A DNA stretch of 46,997 nt from assembly GCA_049999765.1 (NCBI GenBank), contig JBNGIQ010005258.1:1-46997 (forward strand). The letters are read 5' to 3'. Position numbers and translations under genes: made by a program. Below the pieces are notes generated by a model. The model was not told where the DNA came from. It searched no databases and saw nothing but the letters and a program-made list of their open reading frames with translations. This document shows positions 10,005 to 21,275 of the stretch, piece after piece; position 1 is the first letter of the stretch; each line of letters opens with the position of its first letter. The stretch is from Phaeoceros laevis (lineage: Eukaryota > Anthocerotophyta > Anthocerotopsida > Notothyladales).

Positions 10005-10596
10005 ACAATGTCTGAGCTAATGCTTTCCGGCCATTAGGATTTAGATCAGGCTTTGGGGACAGACCTGGCACACTGCTATCGCACACTGCTATCCTAAAGC
10101 AGACCTAACTGGTACTTTCTAGTAATAACCCACACGCATACCCTGAGCTTTGCCCGGGCGGATATGGTGAGTCTGGTGGATAAGTGGATTGTGGGGCTCC
10201 TTTTGCCGATTTGTCAGAAACCGAAATTTGTTCATTTTGTAGATGTAGGTCTATCGAACATTTTGTTATGTTCTGGACTTGAATGGCACCTCGCTTCATG
10301 CCCGACCAAACCCCAGAAATAAACTTTCTACTCACAGTGTGGTTGTGTTCATGTGACAAATTTGTAACAAGATGACTCATTTCCTTTGCTGGGGATGCTG
10401 CGAATCGGACAGCCTGTTTCAGTCTGTACAGCTGGGACGTTTTTCTCGTCTTGGTGGAGAAAGCAAAATCACTGGTGTGTACAAAAGAGGCAGCCTTCGC
10501 AGGGGGGCCTCAATCCATGTTACAGTACAATATCCACGCAATCCGTCTTGGACACTAACCTCCTACACCTAACAGTCTCTACCTTAGAAATGTGAT

Positions 10597-11867
10597 TTAG
10601 AGGATGGATCTGGGGATCACAACCTCAGCAATGTTTTTGTGAAACGGGTCCGCAAGGTGAGTGGCCAAGTTCTCCAGAGGCCCAGTTCCGGGGTAGAACA
10701 CAGCCTGGATGGAGAACCCAAGGAAGGCCAGAAGAGCAAGACGTCCTGCACAGACCACCCATACACGACAGTGAGTGAAGACGCATCCAGCACCAATTCA
10801 GGCAGATAGGGAAGAGGTTCGCAAAAGAGGGCTCACCGTTCTTGATTTCCTTAAGCTTGTACTCCTCAAGCTTCTTCGCGTCCTTAGAGAAACCCAAGGG
10901 GTCGAAGGCACCACCAGGGTACTTCCTCTTCTCGGGATCTTGCTCCTCGTTCCTCTTGGACTCGACGAAAGCAATGGCGAGGAACTCCACTGTCAGGATG
11001 ATGGGGAGGAAGCCCCACGGCACAGGGTTGCCAAGGTAGGTGGCCTGGCCACCGGCGGTAGCAGCCCACTTCTGAGCATCAACCCAGTTGCCCAAGCCCA
11101 ATGCCTCGGGCAGCAGAACTCCGGGCTGCAATATGTCCATGGAAAGCATTCCTTAGATGCCTGCATTTCATCACTACAGACGGCATTGCAACCTCGGTGA
11201 CAGTAAAAGAGAGGCCTACCACAGCGAGCATGGCCCATCGTCCGTGGATGAGCTCAGACTCCTTGAACCTCTCAAGGTTCTCGGGGACCTGTCCCAAACC
11301 CAAGGGGTCGAAGCCGAAGTCACTGCATCAAAACGGAAGCAAAACGTCAGCTCAGGTGGATAGAACTCGAATGCCAAAACGCCGTTCAATGCCGACATGT
11401 TATGAATCCAAGCATTGATTCCACGTTCGTGGCAGCCTGTATTGTACTTCTCTGCTGCAAACCGGAAACTGGAAAATCAAACACCAGGCCTCGCAGCATT
11501 AAGCTACTACCACATGTGGGACAACTCCAAGTCGTCTGTAATGTACCACTCCCAAAATGCTTACTACTGCGACCACTGCAAATCCTACCCTGTCCAAGCC
11601 AGTTTTTGTTCCTCAACTGCATTACGCATAGCAAGGACGTTTTAGGCAAGGAGATTGAGCCTACCCGGGGGCCTTGCCGTCGAGGTAGGCGGGACGGGGC
11701 TGGCCGGGCAGCCACTCCGACATGCTCAATCTGGAGCCATTGGTGGGGAGCATAGCCAGGGACACGCTGCTAGTGCCGGCGAAGAACCTGGACCGCTGGG
11801 AAACGCCGGAGACAGCAGGGGCAGCAGCAGCCGCCGCCAGCCGGGTGCAAGCCATGGCGGACGCCAT
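10597..11867 (-). CDS. LHCA1: Photosystem I chlorophyll a/b-binding protein Lhca1
   Basis: Four exons on the minus strand: 11867-11665, 11322-11220, 11125-10837 and 10745-10597. All junctions are GT-AG, and the spliced frame of 744 nt encodes 247 residues, close to the usual Lhca1 length. The protein is an antenna subunit of photosystem I in the thylakoid membrane. It has a Ser/Ala-rich transit peptide, the mature start motif [20 protein letters not shown], helix-one motif [12 protein letters not shown], the luminal stretch [18 protein letters not shown], third-helix motif [12 protein letters not shown], and the Lhca1-type ending [15 protein letters not shown]. The introns are 342, 94 and 91 bp. 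The start is the first ATG (11867) before the transit peptide. Nothing looks damaged. Confidence 0.95.
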
Positions 11868-12140
11868 CTCCTTTGTCTGCCTTGCTGCTGCTGTCACTGA
11901 TGAATTCTGGAACCCCGCAAAGCAAACGGGTGCAGGGCTGATGGATGCTGGCGGGGCAAGACTGCCTGCAAACGCTTGCAAGCCGAGAAGAGGAGGTGGC
12001 TGGGAGATAGGGCCCAGGCTTAGAGCTCCTCAGGAAACAGTTGACGACGTGCTTGTGGTTGGGGCAGTGCTAGGCTGGGGGGTTTTGCTCTGCTGCAGAT
12101 GGGCGAAGGGGGATAATGGAGATCGAAGAGAGTGGCTCTC

Positions 12141-12173
12141 ATTGGCCATGGTGCTATGGTGGCTAACCATTGG
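12141..12173 (-). promoter_or_regulatory. Two CCAAT boxes upstream of Lhca1
   Basis: Two CCAAT sequences on the minus strand (CCAATGAG and CCAATGG) lie about 275-305 bp upstream of the Lhca1 start. A GATAA motif is nearby on the plus strand (about 12113). CCAAT and GATA motifs are typical of light-regulated Lhc promoters. No clear TATA box was seen. Confidence 0.3.
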
Positions 12174-12240
12174 CCCCAGGGGCCCGCCTCTCTCTGACCG
12201 TTGGATGCCCCATCGTGTGGCTGTAGCCGCCGTTTAACTC

Positions 12241-13039
12241 ATCCGTATCGCAGTCACAAACTAAACATGAATTACATGACTTCTTCCTTCGCAACCCGCA
12301 CCAACGACAGCTGATAATTTTCGACGAATGTCATTACGTCACGCTGGGAAGCTTAAGTCTGTCAATTATGTAATGGGTCGTGTAGGGAGTCGGGACCCAT
12401 CAAGCACGCAATGAAGCTTCTTCTTCTTAGGAAAGGTACTAAGTTTGTAATTACATTCCTTTCAAACGGGGCTACAGAAAAGCAGAATTACGGGTCCTAA
12501 AGGACCACACGTTTGTGTAACTTTGTGATAGAGAGGATCACTTGTACAATGCCAAACATACACAGCCTACAGGCTCGTTATTTTTAGAAGCTACTAGTAT
12601 CCTATCTAAGGATAGGAGGGTGAGATACAATACTAGGGTGTGGAAAAAACTTCAAAAAGCTCCCTAGATTTGTTAGGATTTATTAGCTTTAGAAATTTTA
12701 TCAAGCACATGGCTTTCGGCCAAATATCTAGTCAGAGCATAGGCACGACAGTTTGATAACACCTCAGAGGCTCAGATATGGTGAAAAGCACATCCAAGGT
12801 GCTAGAGAGCGTTGGCGGACTTTCAGTTGTGGTGTACTTTACTGCAAGCAACCTGTTCATTCAGATGGAGGGGGATAGTAACCACGCCGCCGATTTTCAC
12901 AGATTACCACAGACATGTAGAAGTTACGATCAAATTTCTAAGGGACTGGAAATCTACCTGTTTGATAACAGTTGGTACTTTGGCACTGGCAACTGAACAC
13001 CGCAGCTGACTCTTAAATGTTTCGACTCCTGTCTCTTCA
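12241..13039. other. Intergenic stretch with no recognised feature
   Basis: AT-richer sequence between the Lhca1 promoter and the TPR-SET pseudogene. Only a small inverted repeat (TCCTATC/GATAGGA near 12600) was seen. Two short overlapping frames near 12778-13009 are not supported. Confidence 0.5.
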
Positions 13040-14470
13040 ATGCCCGGTGGATCAGCAGCTCTTCGTTGGATCAGCCTCTGCTCTCTTAGACTCCGGCAAT
13101 TTCGACTGACCACAAATACCAGGCGGGGGTGCCGAAAAGATCTGTGGGCACAAACCAGGACCTTATCCAGTTCTTCTCCTCCTCCGTCGAGCCCACAATC
13201 CCTCTGCAGGATCGCGCGGGACCTGTGGTAAGAGCCTGTCTTCCAGATCACACCTGGCACAAGTCCATCAGAAACCGTACATCAGATGCAGAAAGTTCGT
13301 CCGTCCCTCCAGAAGGGCAGAAGCCCGACTTAGGGAAAGAAGAGCTGCTCTTCAGCCTTCACCTGCCTGGACCCCCCTGCAAACATCACACCACCAACTT
13401 CGACATACTGAAAGTGGGAGTTGTGCCGCCGATCTCATGCAACAAAGCGGGAGCGAATGTCGCCTGTAGGGCTGGATGATGCAAGTCTGTGTGTCTGCGG
13501 CCTCCAGCGAGTTGGCTGGCTAGAACTGACGCGTAGGAGGAGCAGCTTCCGGATTGAACCCTAGCTGCGCGTTTGCACCAGCCGCTGTGACTCGGGGTAC
13601 GTCTGCAGATAGTTCTGGGCCTTGGAGACGGCAGCCACAAGCCCGGCCACAAGCTCGCTAACGCCCTTCATTTGCGTACTAGTAGCCAGAGGAGCGGTAG
13701 CGAAAAGCAGCTGCCCAGCCTCCACATCTTCAGTGGCAAACAGACCTCTTCCCATATCGGCTCCGGCTTTCCGAATCTCCACAGGCCCCACATAGTCTTC
13801 GACCAAAGGTTCCTGGGCCCGTCACTTGCCCAGCAGTCACTCAATACACCTTCAGACCGGACTCCTCACAGCCTGCTCCAACATGTCCCCCATCCCGCTT
13901 GCGGCCGGAGACCCCACCCAAAAAACCGTCCTGTAACCCTTCCGAGCATCTTCAAAGTGCTGCATCCCGTGCAAAGCTGTGGTTTTCTCTTCAGCCAAGC
14001 TTGAGCTCGATTGACGTAGGCTAGGACGCGGTTGAGCCAGTCAGTGCTTCAACGTTGGCCAGCAAAGCCTGCCATGCAGGCGCCGCAATTGTCAATTGCT
14101 TTCCGCCACTCTCTCGGAGAGGCATTCGTTCCGCAGTGCCAGCAGCTCCTCCAACGACATTGCTCCCAGGGCTTCAAGACAACGAAATTAGGAGACGAAC
14201 TGAAATCACTTGATTCACCGGAAGCTCGTCACCTTTCAAGAACGCGTCCTGCAGAGACAATTGTTGAATTGCTGATCACAACCAATGCCTGTTCTCAGCA
14301 CTCTGCCTTCGCCTTGTGCTGTGGGCACCTGGAGTTCACGCTGTGAACACCAGCAGTTCACAGCACAAGGAGAAGGCAGAGCGCTGCGATTCAGACTCGC
14401 CAAAACCCTCGACCCTGGCCTTCGGGCAGATGAAGGATTTGAGGCGAACAGGGGTCCGTGTGAGTCGTGT
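13040..14470 (-). pseudogene. Decayed inverted duplicate of the TPR-SET gene
   Basis: The minus strand from an ATG at 14160 downward matches the TPR-SET gene at 6307-7989 segment by segment: MSLEELLALRNE, then VEDYVGPVEIRKAG, MGRGLFATEDV, GQLLFATAPLA and QTYPESQRLVQ. It is broken by frameshifts, in-frame stops and internal deletions, including loss of most of the first TPR and much of the post-SET region. Similarity continues through the 5' flank (CCTGGGAGCA just before the ATG, then on to about 14470), matching 6060-6306 of the parent including the putative intron end. That means a DNA-level copy, not a processed retrocopy. It lies about 5 kb from its parent, in opposite orientation, with Lhca1 between. 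Confidence 0.85.
14296..14386. repeat. Hairpin: 28-bp inverted repeat inside the duplicated flank
   Basis: Arms 14296-14323 and 14359-14386 are reverse complements with two mismatches (core CCTTGTGCTGTG). They enclose a 35-nt centre that itself contains GTTCAC...GTGAAC. The parental flank near 6165 has only one copy of this segment, so the second arm arose after duplication. Confidence 0.75.
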
Positions 14471-14483
14471 GACGTTTTTTCTT

Positions 14484-14497
14484 AACCCTAAACCCCT
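14484..14497 (+). repeat. Telomere-like AACCCTAAACCCC motif
   Basis: A short plant-telomere-type motif at the outer end of the duplicated TPR-SET flank. It may mark the duplication breakpoint or be chance. Confidence 0.25.
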
Positions 14498-14842
14498 GAT
14501 GGGACTGTGCTCTAGTCTAGATGCCCTTTATTTGATGTGGTTTACAAAATTTGCGTTGGTTTATGATCATCCGAAGCAACCACCTTCTTGTCGTTCCAGT
14601 TCAATAATGCCAGTGCAATCCAACATTGTTCCTTTCTCGGGTGACTTATTCTTGTTATGTAGCTTGCATCGAAAGTCACACTTGTTCAGCTCAATTCCAT
14701 GGCATACCAGAAAACGTGAGGGCGATAAACACCTGTGAAAAACATTCCATGCTACCACATTTGGATCTACACATCCACCAGCAATCGTAGCGTTCTATGA
14801 CTCTCTTCCGCTATAATTTAATAATTTGAGGATTAACCAAAA

Positions 14843-16140
14843 CTACCATCCGGACGCCCATTCATTATGAACGAGCGAGTTGACAACGATTGGTCCCTGC
14901 TGAGAACAAATTGATTGCTGATAGGCGCCAGTTACAGCAGCACCAGCATAAATCTTTTGCCCTGCCTTCAAGTGACTTCTCAGTTTCCTACGACAAATAC
15001 TACTAAACGCTTTCAGCACACTTACGTAAAGCAATTTTGCACCTTCCATTTTATTTGATGAAACAGCTGCAAAATCATCACCCTGGTCGGGGTGGACATC
15101 CCACCAAACATGGCTTGCCAGGATATTACATTACGCACGGCAAGTGAATCAAACACGTATGAAATCCCCTTAAAGTTCTTGAAGATTGCATAGACATGAA
15201 CACTTGAATCATAACCCTGTCAAACAACATTAGCATGAAGGTGGCTGGCTTTCATGGCTTGCCCGTGTATGCAAGTCCTGATTTCCAAGGCTGCCAGGCG
15301 ATGCTTTGAGCACACTAACAAAGCCCACTATCTAGGGTCACACTGACCACCATCTTTGCATCCACTGAACATAACCATATTGAACATAACCACATCCTTC
15401 TGCGATTGCATCCTCAAATACTGTACTCCCAGAGGTCGAATACATCTGGACAAGACTGCTCCGAATGCACGCATTTCTACCGGGTTGTGAAGTACATTAG
15501 GCTTGTCCGCTGCCAGCTGATGACACAAGTATCTTCATCCACTCCTGCCAGGGTTCTGCGTCCTTTAGGCAAGCTGACAAACGTCTGATAATTCGGCTGA
15601 GAGGTAGGTCAAGTGCAGAGCCTTGACAGGTCGGTCTTGCTGTGCATAGCCTGCAACCATCACCACAACTTATGCTCTCAGACGTTCTCCAAGACTAGCC
15701 AAGCATCTACCACGGCTCCCACACCTTGCGCAGGTGTTCACGTGGGTGGTGGTCAGCAACAGATCCAAATCATACCCCAGCCTCTCTGAATAATCGACTG
15801 CTTTTAAGGTCTGCTAGCTTCTGCACATACACAAACGTATGCTTGCTTGACTCCTGGATTTGCTTGTACGCTCTTAGAGCATTCTCCTTGCCTGACATAG
15901 CAGTACCCTACCCGAAATATAGCTGCACTCCAGGAGGAAGCAAGTCGCCTTGACAATCTGCCGAAACCTTGCAGGGCATCTTGAAGACTAACACAGTTCA
16001 TCAGTGTGATCTCGACAAGACAGATCTCTGAATTAATGCTTTTGTCTTGCAAACCATTCTTGACAATGTGAGGCTGTCCACTCTTGGCGTCCTCTAGAGC
16101 TATTCTCTGGACGCACGCCCAGCAGCAAGCTCCAATTAAC
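14843..16140 (-). pseudogene. Decayed pentatricopeptide repeat (PPR) protein gene
   Basis: Translating the minus strand in all three frames gives pieces of the plant P/PLS PPR repeat in the correct order, separated by stops and frameshifts. Examples are HIVKNGLQDKSI (near 16050), a KDVVMFNMVMFSG piece near 15390 (compare the usual KDVVSWN), RTCIHGQAMKASH (near 15270), VFDSLAVRNVISWQAM (15110-15155), LLYVSVLKAFSSI and GQKIYAGAAVTG (14925-14960). PPR proteins bind RNA in chloroplasts and mitochondria. Several stops interrupt this one, so it is not functional. The limits are approximate. Confidence 0.7.
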
Positions 16141-16359
16141 CTAGTCCAACAAAGGCTGCCGGTGGCTCCACCACCGGGTTAACTGACTGCTCAACGATGA
16201 CAGACAGGGCTTCCCTCCTCCTGTTGCGCCTACGTCTTTCATGCCGGTGTCGGTCCTGCAAATCCCCTTGAGCAGCAATTCTGGTCCGTCAATTTCCTGA
16301 GATCTTCTGCCCCCTGGGACTCTGGCCCATGCCACTTGGGGCCAGCCCCGACCCCACTC

Positions 16360-17394
16360 CGGGAGGAGGCGGCCATCAACGAGCATCCACAGGAGGAGGA
16401 ACATGGGGAGGGATTGCGACATCCCCAGGTCGGGAAGAGGGTGCAGGGTACAGAGGGGGTTCTGCCGACAAGAACCTCAGGGTGAGGGCCACCGCGGGCA
16501 CCACAATGGATACAGCCATCACCGCCTGAGCTGTACCCCTGGTCACTTTGAATCCCCTCATGATCAAATCCTTCTCGCCCAACAGCACCAAATCTGCTTC
16601 ACCGCGCAATGCCTTCGTCGACCGCATGCAACACAGGGAAGCCGATCTCCACCCGACTGGAAAATCAAAGTAGCAAGAATTAGTGTTTCGACACATAGCT
16701 GTGGGCCTTGACGATGACACATGGCCGCGGACAGATGTGTGGGATGCGCCATGTCAACTACTGGTGCCCAGTTGGCACATCTGACATGGATTCGAGGCAG
16801 TTCTAAAGCTGGAAATTGTGGAAATTGATCATCACATCCAGTGGGCTGCAGCTGCCAAGCGGCCTTCCGAGCTGCTTGGTCCATCACTCAAGAATGCGTG
16901 ACAAGAGTCTGTCCAACGTTTAGGCTCTGAAGTGCTTAGCAGCGCATTTCGTGACCCCTGAAGGAAGGGCACGTCTTTCTCGCTGATGACTCCCCCACCT
17001 TCAGCAGCGTACACAATTGGACCATCGCCAGCTAGCTCAATCAACAAGATCACTGCATGCAAGCTCGAAAGGCATTGGCTTTTTCTGGGTTCTGGACAGC
17101 GCGGAATGGTTAGGAACCACGAGTCTGTCAGTAGTACGCCGGGTTTCAACTTCCATACTATGGAAGAAGTGCTTCCCATCTCCGTACCAAGGAAATTGCT
17201 GCTGCCAGCCTGCTTCTAGAGCCGCTTCTAGTAGTCTTTGCAGTGCAACATCGTGGGAGGCAGACGTGTTTTAGGGTTCGAAGAGACAGCTTTCCCTCCT
17301 ACTGTTGCTTCGACGGTCTCCTCCTGATGCGGGGCTGCCTTGGTAGGTCCGTGAAAATCACAGGCTGGTCTTCCGGACCCTCACCAGTGGACAT
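16360..17394 (-). pseudogene. Unresolved coding-like remnants, family unknown
   Basis: Minus-strand frames here read like protein but do not join cleanly. An ATG at 17394 opens a 31-codon Pro/Arg-rich start (MSTGEGPEDQPVIFTDLP). Further pieces are QQFPWYGDGKHFFHSMEVE, IELAGDGPIVYAAEGGGVI and MDQAARKAAWQLQ. The last open piece (ending near 16376) has one hydrophobic segment (AQAVMAVSIVVPAVALTLRF) followed by a Pro-rich tail. Frame changes may be introns or damage. It lies just upstream of the PPR remnants on the same strand and may or may not belong to them. Confidence 0.3.
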
Positions 17395-17848
17395 GTTGCG
17401 CCAGCATCCGCCTTGTGCAGGCTTACAGCCGAAAACATGCTGCCTACGCCCACCTACTCAGCAGCGCCGGTCAGTCCTTCCAGTCACCAAAAAAGGCTCA
17501 CGCGTAGCAATCAGCTCAACTGGAAAAACTAGAATGCATAAGCACAGCAGTCAGCTCGACCAAACCCTCCAGCATGCGGACACGCAGCAGGCAGGTCAAC
17601 CAAACCGTTCAAACTGCTTGAGAATGCTTTGGTGCTACCAAAGCGAAGCGACCAAAGTGCCTACCGCCACGATGGGCAGCAAGCTAGTTTTGCAATTAGA
17701 GGTCCGTGGCCGTGCATTTGCGTTTGTGCTAGCTGCACCTCATTTCTTCTAACGAAGAAAACTCAAACCACAACAGCTGGAAGTAGCCTGAGACAGCATG
17801 CTACGCAGTGCTAGCTGATGCTGCACCACATGAATCGACACCACAGCA

Positions 17849-17921
17849 CGACAACGATGAGGATCGAACCCAGAATCTCTGGTTTCGTAGACGACCGCCT
17901 TATCCATTGGGCCATGCGACC
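17849..17921 (-). pseudogene. tRNA-Arg(ACG)-like relic
   Basis: A 73-nt tRNA-like sequence with a good D arm (TGGCCCAATGGATAAGGCG), anticodon loop CTACGAA (anticodon ACG) and T loop TTCGATC. The acceptor stem (GGTCGCA against CGTTGTC), anticodon stem (two mismatches) and T stem are poorly paired. The 5' end resembles plant tRNA-Arg(TCG), while the anticodon and T arm resemble tRNA-Arg(ACG). It is probably a degraded copy. Confidence 0.65.
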
Positions 17922-18614
17922 GTGTCAGATGACAGATGCTGCCCTGAGCACACTCCTAATCAAGCTTGATTAGTCTTAAGTAGGTTAAGCTAGCAGGAGA
18001 TGCAGAGTTTTAGAGGTGGGGACTCATCGCTACGGAAGAGGGAACGGGCGTGATTTGCACCGCCACAAGGCACCATCCTCCACAACAGAATCTTATCAGC
18101 ACTGCCAGTAATTTTTCATCAGAAGGCTTTAGCCACTTAGTAACTTGATTAGTGCTCCATTGGAGCATGCCATGCCATGCCATGGCTAGCTGCTAATAAA
18201 TCGTGATGGCTGATTGGTGAATTTCTGAAATGTTGGGCAAAGGTGTGGAATCTGTACACATGTGGAGGTGTTCGAGTGTACACGACGTGATGATGAGCAT
18301 CGGACTGGGAAACAGGTGTTTGTGCATCTGGCGACTATGTACAGCTGGAGCATCCTTTCGGTAACTTGTGCCAGATTTCTGGCCATGTCCCCCCCCCCCC
18401 ACGCGGCAGTGGATGCTACATGTATTGCAATCCGGTCAAGAGCTTCCTGCCATGATTGCATCCGCCAACACGCCACGCATGCATCCAATATGAACCAAGG
18501 TAGTCTAGTCAAAGTCGCCAATTTTTTTTTTTCGAATTTTCTTGTATCGTGCCAATAAAAAGTTGAGGATGCTTGCTGGTAGGTACCAAAATGGTTTTTA
18601 GTCATCTTAAACGC
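17922..18614. other. Non-coding stretch before tandem repeats
   Basis: No gene is recognised. It contains a C-rich run (about 18389-18400), a T-run near 18523 and short CATGC repeats near 18167-18183. Confidence 0.5.
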
Positions 18615-18812
18615 CTCTAAAATCTGGCTATTTACCGATCTCATGCAGCTTAGCAGAGCTCGCAACTTGGTTGTGGCCAACTTCGTTCGCTCCGTGCTAG
18701 GCTCGTCATTAGTCTCTAAAATCTGGCTGTTTACCGATCTCATGCAGCATAGTAGAGCTCGCAACTTGGTTTTGGCCAACTTGGTTCGCTCCGTGCTAGG
18801 CTCGTTATTGGT
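18615..18812. repeat. 99-bp tandem duplication
   Basis: Two adjacent 99-bp units (18615-18713 and 18714-18812) match at about 90 percent, each starting CTCTAAAATCTGGCT. The length is a multiple of three, so a minus-strand frame stays open through both (repeated peptide CMRSVNSQILE). This open frame follows from the unit length and is not evidence of a gene. Confidence 0.85.
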
Positions 18813-18983
18813 CTTAGAAGCTTAAACTACGTGCTTATGAGTCCAATTGGGCCACACGCTGTGATAGAGATGATCAATTCAATGCGAAACGATTCTCTTA
18901 CTTGTGTAGCATATAGCACGATCTGCAGTACCTACTACCTAGTCTAGCTAGGTACCTGGACGTAAAAAAAAAAATCGACCCGT

Positions 18984-19325
18984 GATGATCGCAAAGACTC
19001 AAATTATCACCACCATTTTCTGGTTCGTATGCTGCAGCACCGTATGTGGTTGGCTCTCAGCTTCTATGCAGGTACCTACTCACACCAATAGGCCGTCTAC
19101 GGTCACGTGACCATGTGCGTAGCTGGCCGACTACTGGTGCGCAGGTTGGTTTGAGGGATGATCTCAAAACTCATAATTATTACCACCGTTTTCTAGTTCG
19201 TATGCTACTGCACCGTATGTGGTTGGCTCTCAGCTTCTATGCACCTTACTCACACCAATAGGCCGTCTATGGTCACGTGACCATGTGCGTAGCTGGCGGA
19301 CTACTGGTGCGCAGGTTGGTTTGAG
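18984..19325. repeat. ~170-bp tandem duplication with G-box palindromes
   Basis: Copies at 18984-19155 and 19157-19325 are highly similar. Each holds the 12-bp palindrome GGTCACGTGACC (G-box CACGTG core). Two more CACGTG cores follow at about 19351-19375. No adjacent gene could be defined. Confidence 0.85.
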
Positions 19326-19541
19326 TTTTCCGACTTTTTGAGTCACCTGGCACGTGAAGAGGGGCCTGTCACGTGAAAAAGGGCCCATCACGAGTCACGA
19401 CGTCACTGCCCACCGCCTTCCCTGAGCTTCTTCTACTTATTAGTATTATGTTATTAACTTATTATTGTTACTCCTCATTAACGGAACAAAATATCTACTC
19501 GCTTACTTCTAATATGGGTCCAGGTCATCCATAGACATGCT

Positions 19542-19990
19542 ACCGGTTGCTACCGGTATCCGGGGAAGGGCTACCGCTCTCTCTCTCATTCTCCTCTCTC
19601 CCGCCACTGCCTGCCCGGGCCTGCCATGCGATCGAAACCCATGCGACACTGCCTGCAGCCTGCCCAGGCCTACCCCCTCTGTCTCTCATGCCCCCCATGA
19701 TTGCATGCCCATGGGCATGCAATACCAATTGGTCAAGTTTTACAGAAACGGAAAGTGCCCTGCCGGTAGGGAAGGCTGGCTGGTTAGGCACCCTGGGCCC
19801 AGATCAGGTCTCGGATGGGGGATTTTTTTGTTTCCACCGCGGCGCTTGTTGGTGGCGCATGCCAGTGCGTCACCCCGCATGGAGGCGCATGGGGGCGCAT
19901 GGGCATGGGGTATGGGCATATGTGGGGCGCAGGCAGTGGCGGGAGAGAGGAGAGAGAGAGGGGGGTAGCCTTCCCCGGTGAGCAGCCGGT
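19542..19990. mobile_element. ~450-bp inverted-repeat (MITE-like) element
   Basis: Left arm 19542-19614 and right arm 19929-19990 are imperfect reverse complements. Both outer ends begin ACCGGYTGCT, then GGGGAAGG, CTACC, a CT-rich run, and CTCCCGCCACTGCCTGC. No coding capacity is seen inside. Long terminal inverted repeats and this size suggest a non-autonomous DNA transposon. I could not find a clear target-site duplication. Confidence 0.6.
19700..19723. repeat. 24-bp perfect palindrome inside the inverted-repeat element
   Basis: ATTGCATGCCCA and its exact reverse complement are joined without a spacer. It sits in the left half of the MITE-like element. Confidence 0.85.
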
Positions 19991-21275
19991 ATCCTGTGGG
20001 CCCCAGGCGCCCCATTATCGTAATCTCCCTATTATATAATAAAATATGACTGGATGGACTATAGACACCTGACACCGAGATGAACTTTATCTCAACCCCT
20101 CAATTATTGATCCTGCAATGCCTGGATAAGGAGCCGCCACTGGCTGCCGCGTGGAGATGCCGGATTAGATTACGGACCAAATAACATATGCACCTGACTA
20201 ACGGCGTGCCGTCCCAGGCTTCCGGCATTTCCTCCCGCCCACACTTTTTGCCAAGTGTTTTTTAGGGGCAGCCACACTCGCACTTTTTGCGGGCGGCCTG
20301 CGGCGGGAAACGGAACGGGAGGACAGCCTTGCCCCTGCCTTTATTGGGGCTTGAGCCGTCACGGTGGATGGTTCGCCCTTTCTTGTAGTCTATGTCGGGA
20401 TAATGTTGTAATCTCTGTAACCCAACCACGAACAACAAACACTGCCCCGTCTCCTCGATAGTACAAGTTACTTACCTGATGAATACCAACTTTTCGCATT
20501 GGCTTCGAAGCCGATTAGATACGAGTATCTATGGTCAGAGTTTGAGAGCTCTTATGGCAAGAGGGTGTCAGAGAGCATTCTTCCTAGCAGCAGGGTTACT
20601 TGGCAAGAGTGGAACAAAAAAATAAGTCGGGTTCTTCATAATAAATGCTCCCTACTCGCCTGAACAACTAGCAAATATTCAATCTAGGTACAGACTTAGA
20701 GCCTAGCACAATTGCCAAAAAGATCAATCAGAGTTTGGATCCACAAAATGTATCTTGCAATGATGATGAAAAACACAGCAGCGGCTACCCCACAACGCCA
20801 TCTAGGTTAGGAATTTGGTAAAGACTGGTCGATCCCGTGGAGAGGGTGGATTTGAGCTGCTTTCCTTACTACTCTCTATCACTTACTGGCCATGTCTCAG
20901 CCGTCGGAGGTGCTCGCAGGGCTTCGCGGGATTCATAACTACTCTATTGCCAACGTTCCGTCCTCAACAGGCTCGGACACGTTTACAGCTGGCAGTATCC
21001 CATTCCTGGGAACTGTAATTACCCAAAAAGGCTACGTTAATTAAGTAAGTGGCTAAATATCTACCAAACACCAAACAATGTTCACTAGTAACACTACAAA
21101 ATGGTGTTGATAAAAGGACTGCTACCATCTAAGCATCCATCTGTTAAGCGATGCGTTGCAACGCATAATTACATTTTGGTAATATTGAATGAGCTTCTTT
21201 TGTGTATTTTAATTATTTATCATATATGAATTATATAAAAGAAATATATATTATATTATAATTGAATGTTGTAGC
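19991..21275. other. Repeat-like region without genes
   Basis: It contains related GC-rich pieces (CACACTTTTTGCC near 20240 and CACTCGCACTTTTTGCGGG near 20275) that look like decayed inverted-repeat DNA. No supported open frame. Confidence 0.45.

Noticed and set aside
18186-18779. 197-codon minus-strand frame
   Set aside because: Open because of the 99-bp (33-codon) tandem duplication; the remainder shows no family features.
18615-19325. Tandem repeats considered as a CRISPR array
   Set aside because: Plant nuclear context; only two long units each, without regular unique spacers.
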